From the NCBI GenBank assembly GCA_050942995.1, contig JBMNOI010000072.1:1-19571 (forward strand): a DNA stretch of 19,571 nucleotides, read 5' to 3'. Source of the DNA: JBMNOI01 sp050942995 (GTDB lineage: Bacteria > Chloroflexota > Anaerolineae > UBA1429). A model generated the notes under the pieces. That model ran no database searches, had not been told where the DNA came from, and saw nothing but the letters and a program-made list of their open reading frames with translations. Shown one piece after another: positions 7,530-15,593 of the stretch (its first letter is position 1; each line of letters begins with the position of its first letter). The position numbers were made by a program, and so were the translations under genes.

Positions 7530-8609
7530 TCATGCGCCGAGCGCGCCGAGATGCGGGACGAGCCGCCTCAGGCTGTCGGCGCCGGGCTGCCACCGGCCGG
7601 CCTCCATCTCGCGCACCAGCTCTGTGATGGCGGCGTTTACCGGCGTGGCGATACCCAGGGTGGCGCCCAGGCGCACGATCTCGCCGTTGAGCTGCTCGAT
7701 CTCGGTGCGGCGTTTCTTGAGCACATCCTGCGCCAGGGAGGGGCGGCCGGGCATGCCGACGCGCTGCGCCTGCTCCGGCGTCAGTTGCCGCTCAGCGCGC
7801 ACGGCGGCCAGGCATTCCGTCAATGCGCGGATGTCGTCGTCGTTGCGGGCGTCGGCCAGAGCGTCGGCAGGTATGCCGTTGACCGATTCCAGGGCGATGC
7901 CCAGACCCATCGCCACACGGGCGGCCTCACAACCGGTCACAACGCTGAGGCGATCCATCAGGGCGCGCTCCTCCGGCGTGAGCCGGGCGGTTCCCACGAG
8001 GCCGGCCAGAGCATTGCCCATGCAGTTCCACACCATCTTGGCCCAGCGAATCCCCCAGATGTTGGTCGTCGCCTCGCTGGGGCCGATATTCCCCAGCATC
8101 TCGACGAGCCGGCGCACCCGGGGCGTGATGACGCCCGAAAGCTCACCCACGGAAAAGGCGTGGGTGGTGGTGGGATCGGTGCGCACCACATGTCCCGGCT
8201 CGTAAACGCCGGCGCTGATGGTGGGCACACAGCCTACGGTGCGGGGGTGGCTGACGATCTGCGCCACCGTTTCGTCGACCAGAGCGTTCATCACCGGCAG
8301 GATGCAACCGCCGGGGGCCAGTCGTGGAGTGATGAGATGGGTGCTCCAGACCAGATCGTACGCTTTGACGGAGAGAAAGACGATGTCGAATGGTTCATCG
8401 ATCTGGCTCACCTCACCCACATGCAATGCGCGGGCCGGCACGGTAAAGCGGCCGTTCGCATCGCTGACGGTGAGCCCGTCACGACGGATGGTCTCGATGT
8501 GCTGAGGCCATGCATCGATGAGGGTGACGCGGTAGCCGGCACGAAGCAGATAGGCGCCGACGGCGCCGCCGATGGCGCCCGCGCCCACCACGGCTATATT
8601 GAGCTGCAT
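7530..8609 (-). CDS. ketopantoate reductase-like NAD(P)-dependent dehydrogenase (ApbA/PanE family)
   Basis: A 359-residue member of the 2-dehydropantoate 2-reductase family, which reduces ketopantoate to pantoate with NADPH in pantothenate and CoA synthesis. The start is set at MQLNIAVVGAG (8609) because GGAGG lies 5 nt upstream; an ATG four codons earlier has no ribosome site. The N-terminal Rossmann motif is GAGAIGG at residues 9-15. FLSVKAYD near residue 96 is the family's cofactor-side lysine block. WAKMVWNCMGNAL holds the family Lys and Asn of the catalytic helix. It is longer than the roughly 300-residue classical PanE, and many paralogs of this size act on other 2-keto acids, so panE is not assigned. 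The next gene follows after 21 nt. The stop is TGA, which shows that UGA terminates in this genome. Confidence 0.85.
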   Translation of the reverse strand: MQLNIAVVGAGAIGGAVGAYLLRAGYRVTLIDAWPQHIETIRRDGLTVSDANGRFTVPARALHVGEVSQIDEPFDIVFLSVKAYDLVWSTHLITPRLAPGGCILPVMNALVDETVAQIVSHPRTVGCVPTISAGVYEPGHVVRTDPTTTHAFSVGELSGVITPRVRRLVEMLGNIGPSEATTNIWGIRWAKMVWNCMGNALAGLVGTARLTPEERALMDRLSVVTGCEAARVAMGLGIALESVNGIPADALADARNDDDIRALTECLAAVRAERQLTPEQAQRVGMPGRPSLAQDVLKKRRTEIEQLNGEIVRLGATLGIATPVNAAITELVREMEAGRWQPGADSLRRLVPHLGALGA

Positions 8610-8750
8610 CTGGACCTCCATGATGAGGGGATGGTCGCACGGAAAGGGCGGCTCGGGTAGATGACGTAGGGAGGATAGATCATAACGAGGCCGCTGTCCA
8701 GATGCAGATCATCTCAAAGAGGGCGCGCACGAGAGGGGAGAGGCCAGAAC

Positions 8751-8770
8751 GCCCCGGTCAGCGCCGGGGC
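8751..8770 (-). terminator. candidate hairpin after the flavodoxin pseudogene
   Basis: GCCCCGG and CCGGGGC (8751-8757 and 8764-8770) form a 7-bp GC-only stem with a 6-nt loop. It starts 9 nt after the pseudogene stop when read on the minus strand. No U-tract follows, so this is a weak call. Confidence 0.4.
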
Positions 8771-8779
8771 ATTCCCCTG

Positions 8780-9307
8780 TTACCGTTCGGCTGTTGCGGA
8801 TGACCCTGTGAGGGCCGACGCCACCTCGCGCGCCCAGGCGCGAATGGCCTCCCAATCGCGATAGTCGCCCTCGGGCACAAGTTTGGTCTTGCCCAGGGTC
8901 ACCCGAAACAGCCACCCCAGCTTCTCATGGTTCATGGCACCCGCGAACAGCGCCTCGCTTACGGGCGCCTTGATCTCTCGCAGTGGCGCCAGGTAACCCT
9001 CGGCCTGCCGGCGGGTTTCAGGGTTGCTGTCTGTGACGGCCAGACATACGGCGAAATAGGCGGTGGGCCGATCGGCCAGCTCCCGGCGATATCACCGGGC
9101 CAGCTTGACGGCCTCGCCCAGGATGCGTTCCATGCGAACGGCGCTGCCGATGATGACGGCGCGGTAGGGCGTCAGGTCCTCGACTGCGCGCGCGGGGAGA
9201 ACATCGACCGTTGCGCCGGTTTCTCTCAGTACCTGCCCGATGACTTCGGCAACCTCGGCCGTCGAGCCGGCTTTTGTCGCATAAGCGACCAGGATGCGTT
9301 CGTTCAT
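8780..9307 (-). pseudogene. flavodoxin-domain protein interrupted by an in-frame TGA
   Basis: The reading frame from ATG 9307 to TAA 8780-8782 spans 175 codons, the usual size of a Flavodoxin_5/HemG-like protein, and is interrupted only by TGA at 9092-9094. The first part begins MNERILVAYATKAGST, a textbook FMN phosphate-binding loop, with GSAVRMERILGEAV before the stop. After the stop the same frame continues with RRELADRPTAYFAVCLAV and ends with LGWLFRVTLGKTK and WEAIRAWARE, also family-like. One change (for example CGA to TGA) explains it, giving ARRYRREL. Such proteins carry FMN and pass electrons to redox enzymes. It is last in the radical SAM operon, 120 nt after the membrane protein gene. 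It could be a true lesion or a base-call error. UGA is used as a stop elsewhere in the window. Confidence 0.85.
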
Positions 9308-9427
9308 CGATCTCACTTTCTTTTGTTTGCCCCGGGTGGGGCGGATATCCGACATATGCGAACGGCCTGTGTCGGCACGGCTCGCCATTCTATTTGCAAC
9401 GCGCGACGGGGGCGAATCGGATCGCCG

Positions 9428-9922
9428 TCAGTCCTCGCGGCCGGTGAACAGCTTGACGAGCTCGACGATGGTACCGAGCGCGATGCCAAACATCGAGACG
9501 ATGAGGACAAAGCGGGCCAGCATATCCCACAGTGTACGGCCGAACTCGAAGGGAAAGATAGAGTAGAGCACAAACACCGAGATGAACGCCAGCACGTTGA
9601 GGCCGACCTGGGTCAATCGACGGAACCAGCGCTCGTCATAGACGAGCCACACGGCATAGACCAGGATATGGGCGCCGATGGAAAGGTTGATGGCCCACAG
9701 CGCGGCGTTGAACCGGGGCGTCAGGAACGGCATCCCCCAGTTCGTCAGGCGATTGATGATCTGCATGATGATGAGGTTTATGATGATGGCGATCAGATAA
9801 CCCAAGCGCCTGCTTCCCGATCCAGAGTGACGTGCCGGCCGTGAACCGTCACCCGGGCGATCGGGTCGGGGCGTTGTGGCCGGCTCTGAACGATGATTCG
9901 AAGAGTGCTCTATATTCGACAT
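9428..9922 (-). CDS. four-helix membrane protein of unknown function
   Basis: A 164-residue predicted inner-membrane protein. The start MSNIEHSSNH at 9922 has GAGGAG 5 nt upstream; an upstream in-frame extension overlaps the neighbouring gene and is not used. Residues 1-39 are a polar, Pro/Ser/Arg-rich tail, probably cytoplasmic. Hydrophobic segments lie at about 41-57, 73-95, 105-123 and 133-156. No catalytic motif was recognised. It begins 13 nt after the FAD oxidoreductase gene, so it is almost certainly co-transcribed with the radical SAM and oxidoreductase genes. It could anchor or supply a membrane substrate to those enzymes, but that is inference from context only. Confidence 0.75.
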   Translation of the reverse strand: MSNIEHSSNHRSEPATTPRPDRPGDGSRPARHSGSGSRRLGYLIAIIINLIIMQIINRLTNWGMPFLTPRFNAALWAINLSIGAHILVYAVWLVYDERWFRRLTQVGLNVLAFISVFVLYSIFPFEFGRTLWDMLARFVLIVSMFGIALGTIVELVKLFTGRED

Positions 9923-9935
9923 GTTGCTCCTCACA

Positions 9936-11423
9936 TCACGATTGAGTGACAAATTCCCGACCATCTTCTTTGCACAGGCGACGAATCAAGCTGCGCCCCC
10001 CTTCGGCCACAGTGGACAGGCCGATACTGCCCCGGGCCCATTGCCCGACCATATAGAAATCCTGCAGGCCGGGCAGGGTGCTGGCGACCTCTTTGAACAG
10101 GGCGGTCAGCCCATCATCTTCGGGCGACCAGGCTTGCAGTCCCCGCCAGTTACCGGTAAAGCGCTCGACGGTGAGGGGCGTGGCGACATCGACCATCTCG
10201 ACATCCTCGCGCAGGCCGGGCATGAACTGCTCCAGCACGGCCAGTGAGACCTCGGCGGCGTCGGCCTTGGCGGCCTCGTAGCGTTCGCGGCTCTCATTGC
10301 GCAACTGATGCCAGTAGTCATAGCCGGTGGGCAGGCTGACCTTGATCACCGAGTGTCCCTCGGGGGCCAGAGTGGGGTCAAAGCCGAATAGCTCCACATC
10401 CAGACGGGTGCGGTTCTCGCCGGCGATCATCACCGGCCGATTCAGCAGGAGCGTCATGGCCGGCGGCTCGGGGGGCAACTGACGCTTCACCCCGTAGGCG
10501 ATATGCATGCCGAATTCCTGCCGCTCTTGCGGTTTATCGTAATAGGCCCGCAACCTGTCATCGATGTAATGTCCTTGCAACATATCGAATATCGTGGTGC
10601 GGCCATCGGCGGCCGAGATGACCCGGTCGGCCCGGTATTCGCTACCATCCTGCAGACGGATGCCGACGGCGCGATCCCCCTCTACGAGGATGCGCTCCAC
10701 CGACGCGCGATAGTGGAGCTCGCCGCCCAGTTCCTCATAGCGCCGGGCGACTCGCTCGCTAAAGGCCGGCGACCCGCCCATGGGCCAGCCCATGGTGCGG
10801 TTGGCGCATCCTGCCAGAAAGACGAGGTTCACCAGGACCGGCACATCCGGAATGTCGTACTGCAGGGTGGCAAAGGCCCTCCGCATGAACGGGTCCTGGA
10901 AACGCTCGGCATATTGGGCCATAGTTACCCGGCCCCAGCGCATAACGGTGGGCAAGAAGGGCAGCGCGCGGATCATATCCAGCCGGCTGCCCATGGTCAG
11001 GCCGAACAGGTCGATCCTGGTCATGCGACGGGCGGCGCGGGTGAACGCCTCGATAGTGGGAGCATCCACCGGCGAAAGCTCTTTCATATGCGCCTCGAGC
11101 CGGTCGATATCGGTATAGGCATGCAGCGTGCGGCCATCGGCCGAGACCACGGTGCGCAGCTCCTCGTGGAACACCATCTGCGTGTTCTCCAGCGCGCCCA
11201 GTTCCTTCCAGAGCGTATAGACCATGGAATGCGGGGCGGCGCCGAGCAGGTGGTGGATGCAGCCGTCGATGGTATAGCCGCGGCGCGTCCACGAGGTGCA
11301 CAGGCCGCCGGGCCTGTCGTGCATCTCGAATATTCGAGTCTGGTAACCGTTCATCTGGGCGTAACAGCCGGTGGCCAGTCCGGCCATACCGGCGCCGATG
11401 ATGATCATGCTCGATCGGCTCAT
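9936..11423 (-). CDS. FAD-dependent oxidoreductase, phytoene desaturase/CrtI-like
   Basis: A 495-residue flavoprotein of the COG1233 group (phytoene desaturases, carotenoid isomerases, and relatives). The N-terminal dinucleotide-binding motif GAGMAG (residues 10-15) is followed by the acidic end IFEMHDRPGGLC. Residues near 265-285 (YRADRVISAADGRTT) form the second nucleotide-contacting block. The C-terminal DFYMVGQWARGSIGLSTVAEGGRSLI is the family's FAD-contacting signature. GGGAGG lies about 6 nt before the ATG. It starts 15 nt after the radical SAM gene ends and is followed after 13 nt by a membrane protein gene. No carotenoid synthase gene is nearby, so a carotenoid substrate is not supported. 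A lipid, isoprenoid or peptide-derived substrate is possible. Confidence 0.85.
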   Translation of the reverse strand: MSRSSMIIIGAGMAGLATGCYAQMNGYQTRIFEMHDRPGGLCTSWTRRGYTIDGCIHHLLGAAPHSMVYTLWKELGALENTQMVFHEELRTVVSADGRTLHAYTDIDRLEAHMKELSPVDAPTIEAFTRAARRMTRIDLFGLTMGSRLDMIRALPFLPTVMRWGRVTMAQYAERFQDPFMRRAFATLQYDIPDVPVLVNLVFLAGCANRTMGWPMGGSPAFSERVARRYEELGGELHYRASVERILVEGDRAVGIRLQDGSEYRADRVISAADGRTTIFDMLQGHYIDDRLRAYYDKPQERQEFGMHIAYGVKRQLPPEPPAMTLLLNRPVMIAGENRTRLDVELFGFDPTLAPEGHSVIKVSLPTGYDYWHQLRNESRERYEAAKADAAEVSLAVLEQFMPGLREDVEMVDVATPLTVERFTGNWRGLQAWSPEDDGLTALFKEVASTLPGLQDFYMVGQWARGSIGLSTVAEGGRSLIRRLCKEDGREFVTQS

Positions 11424-11438
11424 CTGTTCCTCCCATTC

Positions 11439-12530
11439 TCAAAGTTCTGCTTCTGCCGGGTGAAGCAACGACTGGACCCATGCCCGGTTCTCCCACAGGG
11501 CGCAGCCGCCGTTCACCTCGCTCAGATGCTCATCGCTCTCGCGAATGGCGCGCAGCAGGCGCGACCCGAGCGCCTCGCGCAGCGACACGTCGTGCAGGCT
11601 GGTATCGGAATAGGGCGAGAAGGGGCAGGGCTCCAGGCGCCCCTCCGGGCTGATATGGACGAACCCTCGCCCCGCGGCCAGGCAACCCCCGTACATCTCT
11701 TCATCACCGGGAAAGGCCACAAAGAGCGCCGGCACGGTGCGGCACAAGATCTCTAGCGCCCTGGCCTCCTGAGCGCGCTGCGCGTCATCGAGCGCCGGCG
11801 CTTCGGTGCCGGGCTGCACCGGAACATAGTCTACATAAAAGAACAGGCGGCTGCCCAGATCCATCAGATCGCGCACAAAGCGCTCGTCGGTGATGGTGGG
11901 CAGGTTCATCGAGGTTACGGTGAGCGAGACGCCGAAAAAGATACCGGCGTCGCGCATGGCCCGCAGCGTTTGTTGCAGACGGCCATATACGCCGCTGCCC
12001 CGACGGTCGTCGGTCTGGCCCTCGTGTCCCTCCAGGCTGATGACCGGCACCAAATTGCGCTGACGGCGAAACTGTGCCACCATCGCGTCATCGATGAGCA
12101 GGCCGTTGGTGAATAGCGGGAAGATGATCTCGGGAAACTCGGCGGTGATGTCGAGAATCTCGGATCGGGTGAGGGGCTCTCCTCCGGCGATGAGGATGAT
12201 GGACACGCCCAGGTCCCGGGCCTCGGCGATGACCGAACGCAGTTTGTCCGGGCTCATCTCGGGCTCATCGTAAGGGCGTTGCGCCCGGGCGTAGCATCCC
12301 TTGCAGTGCAGGTTGCAGCCACGGGTGATGCTGGCGATCATGAACGGCGGCACATGCACTCCTCGGGCGGCCTGTGCCTGGCGCTCCGCCGTGGCCCTTT
12401 GCTGAGCGCGCAGGGTGCGGTAGAGAAAGGGCGCTATGGCCGGGTCGCGCAGGCTGATTTGCAGCGCCTGCCGGAAGAACCGGTGGATGTTCCGGTTAAA
12501 GAGGTCGACATAGTCGTTATGGCTTGCCAT
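11439..12530 (-). CDS. radical SAM protein with SPASM-like C-terminus
   Basis: A 363-residue radical SAM enzyme. The start MASHNDYVDLF at 12530 is chosen for its AGGTG box; a GTG eight codons earlier is possible. The [4Fe-4S] motif CNLHCKGC puts the three cysteines at residues 72, 76 and 79, and the SAM-binding AGGEPLTR follows near residue 115. FPLFTNG and VISLEGHEG are the usual barrel strands. The C-terminal part has cysteines in CLAAGRGF, EPCPFSPY and GGCALWE, like a short SPASM domain for an extra cluster. SPASM proteins often modify peptides or act in cofactor synthesis. No precursor peptide was found. It heads an operon with the FAD oxidoreductase, a membrane protein and a flavodoxin, which could donate electrons to the cluster. 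Substrate unknown. Confidence 0.9.
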   Translation of the reverse strand: MASHNDYVDLFNRNIHRFFRQALQISLRDPAIAPFLYRTLRAQQRATAERQAQAARGVHVPPFMIASITRGCNLHCKGCYARAQRPYDEPEMSPDKLRSVIAEARDLGVSIILIAGGEPLTRSEILDITAEFPEIIFPLFTNGLLIDDAMVAQFRRQRNLVPVISLEGHEGQTDDRRGSGVYGRLQQTLRAMRDAGIFFGVSLTVTSMNLPTITDERFVRDLMDLGSRLFFYVDYVPVQPGTEAPALDDAQRAQEARALEILCRTVPALFVAFPGDEEMYGGCLAAGRGFVHISPEGRLEPCPFSPYSDTSLHDVSLREALGSRLLRAIRESDEHLSEVNGGCALWENRAWVQSLLHPAEAEL

Positions 12531-12668
12531 GTATACACCTGTTTCACAGCCCACGAGTTATTGTCATTCGGGCCGTCTATGAGTATACGTATGGCGCGGA
12601 ACGCAGGTATCGGCCGGTCGGGGGAAATGGCAATGGACAGATGGCGGGTGTTGCCCCTGGCCAGATAG

Positions 12669-12776
12669 GGGGGCTAGATTACGACTCACCAACCACTGTT
12701 CTTGACAGGCGCAATCTGCCGAGTTTCTTCCTTTTGCAGCAAGAAATCAGAATCAAGTCCATTTTGTCTAGCCCCC
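12669..12776. repeat. 10-bp inverted repeat beside the glycosylase gene
   Basis: GGGGGCTAGA (12669-12678) is repeated in inverted orientation as TCTAGCCCCC (12767-12776). The right copy contains the TAG stop codon of the DNA glycosylase gene. The arms are 88 nt apart with an AT-richer interior. They could be the foot of a long hairpin or a scar of insertion. They may also be chance. Confidence 0.4.
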
Positions 12777-13523
12777 ATAAGTTTGAGGGCAAACGTTCAC
12801 TAAAGGGCATTCCTCACAACGCGGAGTACCAGGGACGCACCAATTCCGCCCGATCAACCATAAGGGGGCATCGATTTCGCCGGGATAATCAGGATTCAGC
12901 CGTTTCGCAGCGTTGATGGCCTGAGTTTCATTCTGCGCAAGGGCAACACCGAGGCGATAGAGTACGCGCATGGTATGAACATCGGGTTTGATGTCTATGT
13001 AGCGATGATCCAGATCCGAGAATCGGATGCCGTAGGTTCGCTCGATTAGCAAGACGGCCATATTAGCGATTCCTGGTCCGACACCATATACGCTCTGGAA
13101 CGTCGCTTTTACGTCGGCGGCAGATCGATCTTTCCAGATGCGCGACGCATCACCGTCAAAATGCTCTACGATAACTGTTGTAATCTCGCGGATCGTGCGT
13201 GGAGCATCGCTTGTATAGCGAGGCTTACGAGGCAGTTGAGCGATCAGGGAGGCCAAAGATGCTTCCTGCATACCATAAATCACGAACGGATCGAGGTGAC
13301 CGAGAAGCTGCAGCAGCCAATAGGGTATTGTCCAGATCACCTCGGCTTTTGTTCCGCGATCCAGGCATGTCGCCAGGCAGAAGGCGTATGGGTTTTCAAG
13401 AACCAGATCAGCGGCTGCTGGATGGAGAGTCGGGAACATATCTCGTCGATCGATCTGTTGATTCAGCGCCAATAGCTGTGCCGCTATCTTTTGTAGATCT
13501 TTCATCGCCCGTGTTTCTTCCAT
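12768..13523 (-). CDS. HhH-GPD DNA glycosylase, endonuclease III-like with Fe-S cluster
   Basis: A 251-residue base-excision repair protein of the endonuclease III superfamily. The helix-hairpin-helix is VYGVGPGIAN (145-154), the catalytic aspartate is Asp181 in KPDVHTMRV, and the [4Fe-4S] loop is C229-x6-C236-x2-C239-x5-C245, the exact family spacing. The lyase lysine of endonuclease III (VGRKTAN) is replaced by Gly151, so a monofunctional glycosylase is predicted, as in MutY or mismatch-thymine glycosylases. An AAGGGG box lies about 7 nt before the ATG. The gene and its flanks are clearly lower in GC than neighbouring genes and stand alone between two unrelated genes, suggesting acquisition by transfer. 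No methyltransferase or restriction gene is adjacent. Lesion specificity unknown. Confidence 0.85.
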   Translation of the reverse strand: MEETRAMKDLQKIAAQLLALNQQIDRRDMFPTLHPAAADLVLENPYAFCLATCLDRGTKAEVIWTIPYWLLQLLGHLDPFVIYGMQEASLASLIAQLPRKPRYTSDAPRTIREITTVIVEHFDGDASRIWKDRSAADVKATFQSVYGVGPGIANMAVLLIERTYGIRFSDLDHRYIDIKPDVHTMRVLYRLGVALAQNETQAINAAKRLNPDYPGEIDAPLWLIGRNWCVPGTPRCEECPLVNVCPQTYGG

Positions 13524-13736
13524 GCTATATGCCCCTTATCTTTGGTATGGATGCGATCTGAGGTCAGTGGCTACCTTAGGAGAACCACTCTTTTTCGTAA
13601 TGTGTAATTATCAAAATCGATAGCGTTGCCATCTAGATCGAGGTGACCTTTTCGCACATAGGGTACCCTTCTACTGTTATGATCTCATTGCGTAGCAGCC
13701 CTTCTTATAAGCCCTTGTGCTTACACATCTCTTATC

Positions 13737-13770
13737 CCGACTCCTACCGACGGCATCATCGGGGAGTCGG
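13737..13770 (-). terminator. candidate terminator of the comM gene
   Basis: CCGACTCC (13737-13744) pairs with GGAGTCGG (13763-13770), and inside, CCGA (13747-13750) pairs with TCGG (13759-13762). This makes a 12-bp stem with a 2-nt bulge, about 40 nt beyond the comM stop on the minus strand. The downstream tract is not U-rich, so factor-independent termination is uncertain. Confidence 0.5.
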
Positions 13771-13808
13771 CAGCGTCGCGTGTGAGGCAAGTATCGCATA
13801 TGCCGCTA

Positions 13809-15332
13809 CTACTCCCCCTGCCGTCGCCGATACTGCAGCGCCTCGGCCAGGTGGGCGGGCTCGATCTTGTCGCTGCCGGCCAGGTCGGCGATGGTGCGGG
13901 CCAGCTTGAGCACCCGATGGTAGGCTCGGGCGCTGAGGCCCAGCTGCTGCATGGCGGCCTTGATCAGGGCGCGGCCTGCGGCATCCAGCTCGCAGAAGCG
14001 ACGCACTTTGGCGGGCCCCATGTCGGCGTTGGTGTGCAGGCCGTTGCCGTCCATGCGCGCCCGCTGGCGCTCGCGGGCGGCCTCGACCCGGGCGCGGATG
14101 GCCGATGAGGGCTCGCCCAGGGTCTGGCCGGAGAGCTTTTCATAATCCACCCGGGGCACCTCGACATGGATGTCGATGCGGTCCATGAGCGGCCCCGAGA
14201 TGCGCTTTTGATAGCTCTCGATCATGCCCCGGCTGCAGGTGCACTCACGGGATGCGTCGGTATAGTAGCCACAGGGGCAGGGATTCATCGCTGCGATGAG
14301 CATAAAGTTGGAGGGAAAGAGCAGCGAGCCGGTGGCGCGCGAGATGGTCACCACCTTGTCCTCCAGCGGCTGGCGCAGCACCTCCAGGGTACGCATGCCG
14401 AACTCGGGCAATTCGTCGAGAAAGAGCACGCCGCGATGGGCCAGTGAGATCTCGCCCGGGCGCGGCCAGTGCCCGCCGCCCACCAATCCCGCCTGAGAGA
14501 TGGTGTGATGGGGCGAGCGGAAGGGGCGGTGGCGCATGAGGGGCTGATCGGACGGCAGCAGGCCGCACACCGAGTAGATGCGGGTGACGTCCAGCGCCTC
14601 GTCGATGCTCATACGCGGCATGATAGAGGGCACCGAGCGGGCCAGCAGCGTCTTGCCCGATCCGGGTGGTCCGCTCATGAGGACACAATGTCCTCCCGCT
14701 GCGGCCACCTCCAGCGCGCGCTTGACATGCTCCTGGCCGCGAATCTCGGCGAAATCCACGGCATAGTCGGGCAGATCGTCGTCGATGGGGGCGCCTTCGG
14801 ACGTGTAGGGCGGGATGGGCACCAGGTTGTTCAGGTGCATCACAAGCTGGCCCAGACTCTGTACCGGGATGACGGTGAGGCCGGGGATGAGCGCCGCCTC
14901 CGGAGCGTCGGCCTGGGGCACGTACAGCGTCTCGATGCCCCGCTCGCGGGCTACCGACGCCATGGAGATGATGCCGTTGACGTGGCGTACGGTGCCGTCC
15001 AGCGATAGCTCGCCGATGAACATGCTGCTGCCGTGATCGAGCGGGATCTGGTTGGCGCCGCTGAGGATACCGACGGCGATGGGCAGATCGTAGGCCGGTC
15101 CCTCTTTGTGCAGGTCGGCGGGGGCGAGGTTGATGGTAATGCGTTTCTGCGGAAAGGCAAGCCCTGAATTGTGGATCGCCGAGCGCACCCGCTCGCGCGA
15201 CTCCTGGATCGCCGCATCGGGCAGGCCGACGATGTCGATTCTGCCCACCATGCCGGGGTGGACATCTACCTCGACATCCACCGGTACTCCCTCGAGGCCC
15301 ATCAGCGCGCAGCTCACGATCTTGGCCAGCAT
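13809..15332 (-). CDS. comM: YifB/ComM family Mg-chelatase-like AAA+ ATPase
   Basis: A 507-residue cytoplasmic ATPase. ComM is a hexameric helicase that drives branch migration when transforming DNA recombines with the chromosome; many non-competent bacteria also keep it. The start MLAKIVSC at 15332 has AAGGAGAGG just upstream, and the residues beyond it in the longer frame are not family-like. The N-terminal ChlI/Lon-like domain (about 1-165) contains VDVEVDVHPGM and IVGLPDAAIQESRERV. The AAA+ core has Walker A GPPGSGKT near residue 220 and Walker B VLFLDELPEF near 305. A Cys-rich segment NPCPCGYYTDASRECTC follows, as usual for YifB. The C-terminal Mg-chelatase helical domain ends with YHRVLKLARTIADLAGS. 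Full length and intact. Divergently placed from the UroD-like gene. Confidence 0.93.
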   Translation of the reverse strand: MLAKIVSCALMGLEGVPVDVEVDVHPGMVGRIDIVGLPDAAIQESRERVRSAIHNSGLAFPQKRITINLAPADLHKEGPAYDLPIAVGILSGANQIPLDHGSSMFIGELSLDGTVRHVNGIISMASVARERGIETLYVPQADAPEAALIPGLTVIPVQSLGQLVMHLNNLVPIPPYTSEGAPIDDDLPDYAVDFAEIRGQEHVKRALEVAAAGGHCVLMSGPPGSGKTLLARSVPSIMPRMSIDEALDVTRIYSVCGLLPSDQPLMRHRPFRSPHHTISQAGLVGGGHWPRPGEISLAHRGVLFLDELPEFGMRTLEVLRQPLEDKVVTISRATGSLLFPSNFMLIAAMNPCPCGYYTDASRECTCSRGMIESYQKRISGPLMDRIDIHVEVPRVDYEKLSGQTLGEPSSAIRARVEAARERQRARMDGNGLHTNADMGPAKVRRFCELDAAGRALIKAAMQQLGLSARAYHRVLKLARTIADLAGSDKIEPAHLAEALQYRRRQGE

Positions 15333-15374
15333 GCGGTCCTCTCCTTGGCAGTGTTGATTGTGACGTTGAATCGC

Positions 15375-15404
15375 AGTGTAGCACCGTTCTTTGTCATCTG
15401 GCAA
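15375..15404 (-). promoter_or_regulatory. candidate promoter of comM
   Basis: On the minus strand TTGCCA (15404-15399) and TACACT (15380-15375) are separated by 18 nt, with the comM start about 43 nt beyond the -10 box. Both boxes are close to consensus. Confidence 0.5.
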
Positions 15405-15436
15405 GTGGGATTATGGTCGCGGAGCGTCGGCTCGAC

Positions 15437-15465
15437 TTGCCGCTCTGTGCCGAATAGCATATGAT
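15437..15465 (+). promoter_or_regulatory. sigma70-like promoter of the UroD-like gene
   Basis: TTGCCG (15437-15442) and TATGAT (15460-15465) are spaced by 17 nt. A second perfect -10 hexamer, TATAAT at 15569-15574, lies 19 nt before the ATG, but its -35 region is poor. The gene may therefore have two start sites, one with a leader of about 120 nt. The first is divergent from the comM promoter. Confidence 0.5.
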
Positions 15466-15593
15466 CGAGGCGATACAGGGCAGATCCTGCCTCTTGAGGG
15501 TCCGGCGATTGTGCCGATGATGGGCGCACGGCCGGTGCAACAGGATACGTCGCCTGTGGAGAGGCGGGTATAATATTCCGACAGGAGACACCG

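Noticed and set aside
6708..8660. 650-codon open frame on the plus strand
   Set aside because: It is antisense to the ketopantoate-reductase-like and hypothetical genes. Its translation is rich in Gly, His, Asp and Arg with no family features, while the minus strand encodes clear motifs and ribosome sites. Such frames arise from high third-position GC.
9078..9094. UGA read as selenocysteine or as a reassigned sense codon
   Set aside because: The family needs no Cys at this site, the downstream dyad is too short for a convincing SECIS, and TGA ends other intact genes in this window (stops at 16581-16583 and 7530-7532).
10503..11756. 417-codon open frame on the plus strand
   Set aside because: Antisense to the oxidoreductase and radical SAM genes, both with unmistakable motifs. 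Low-complexity shadow.
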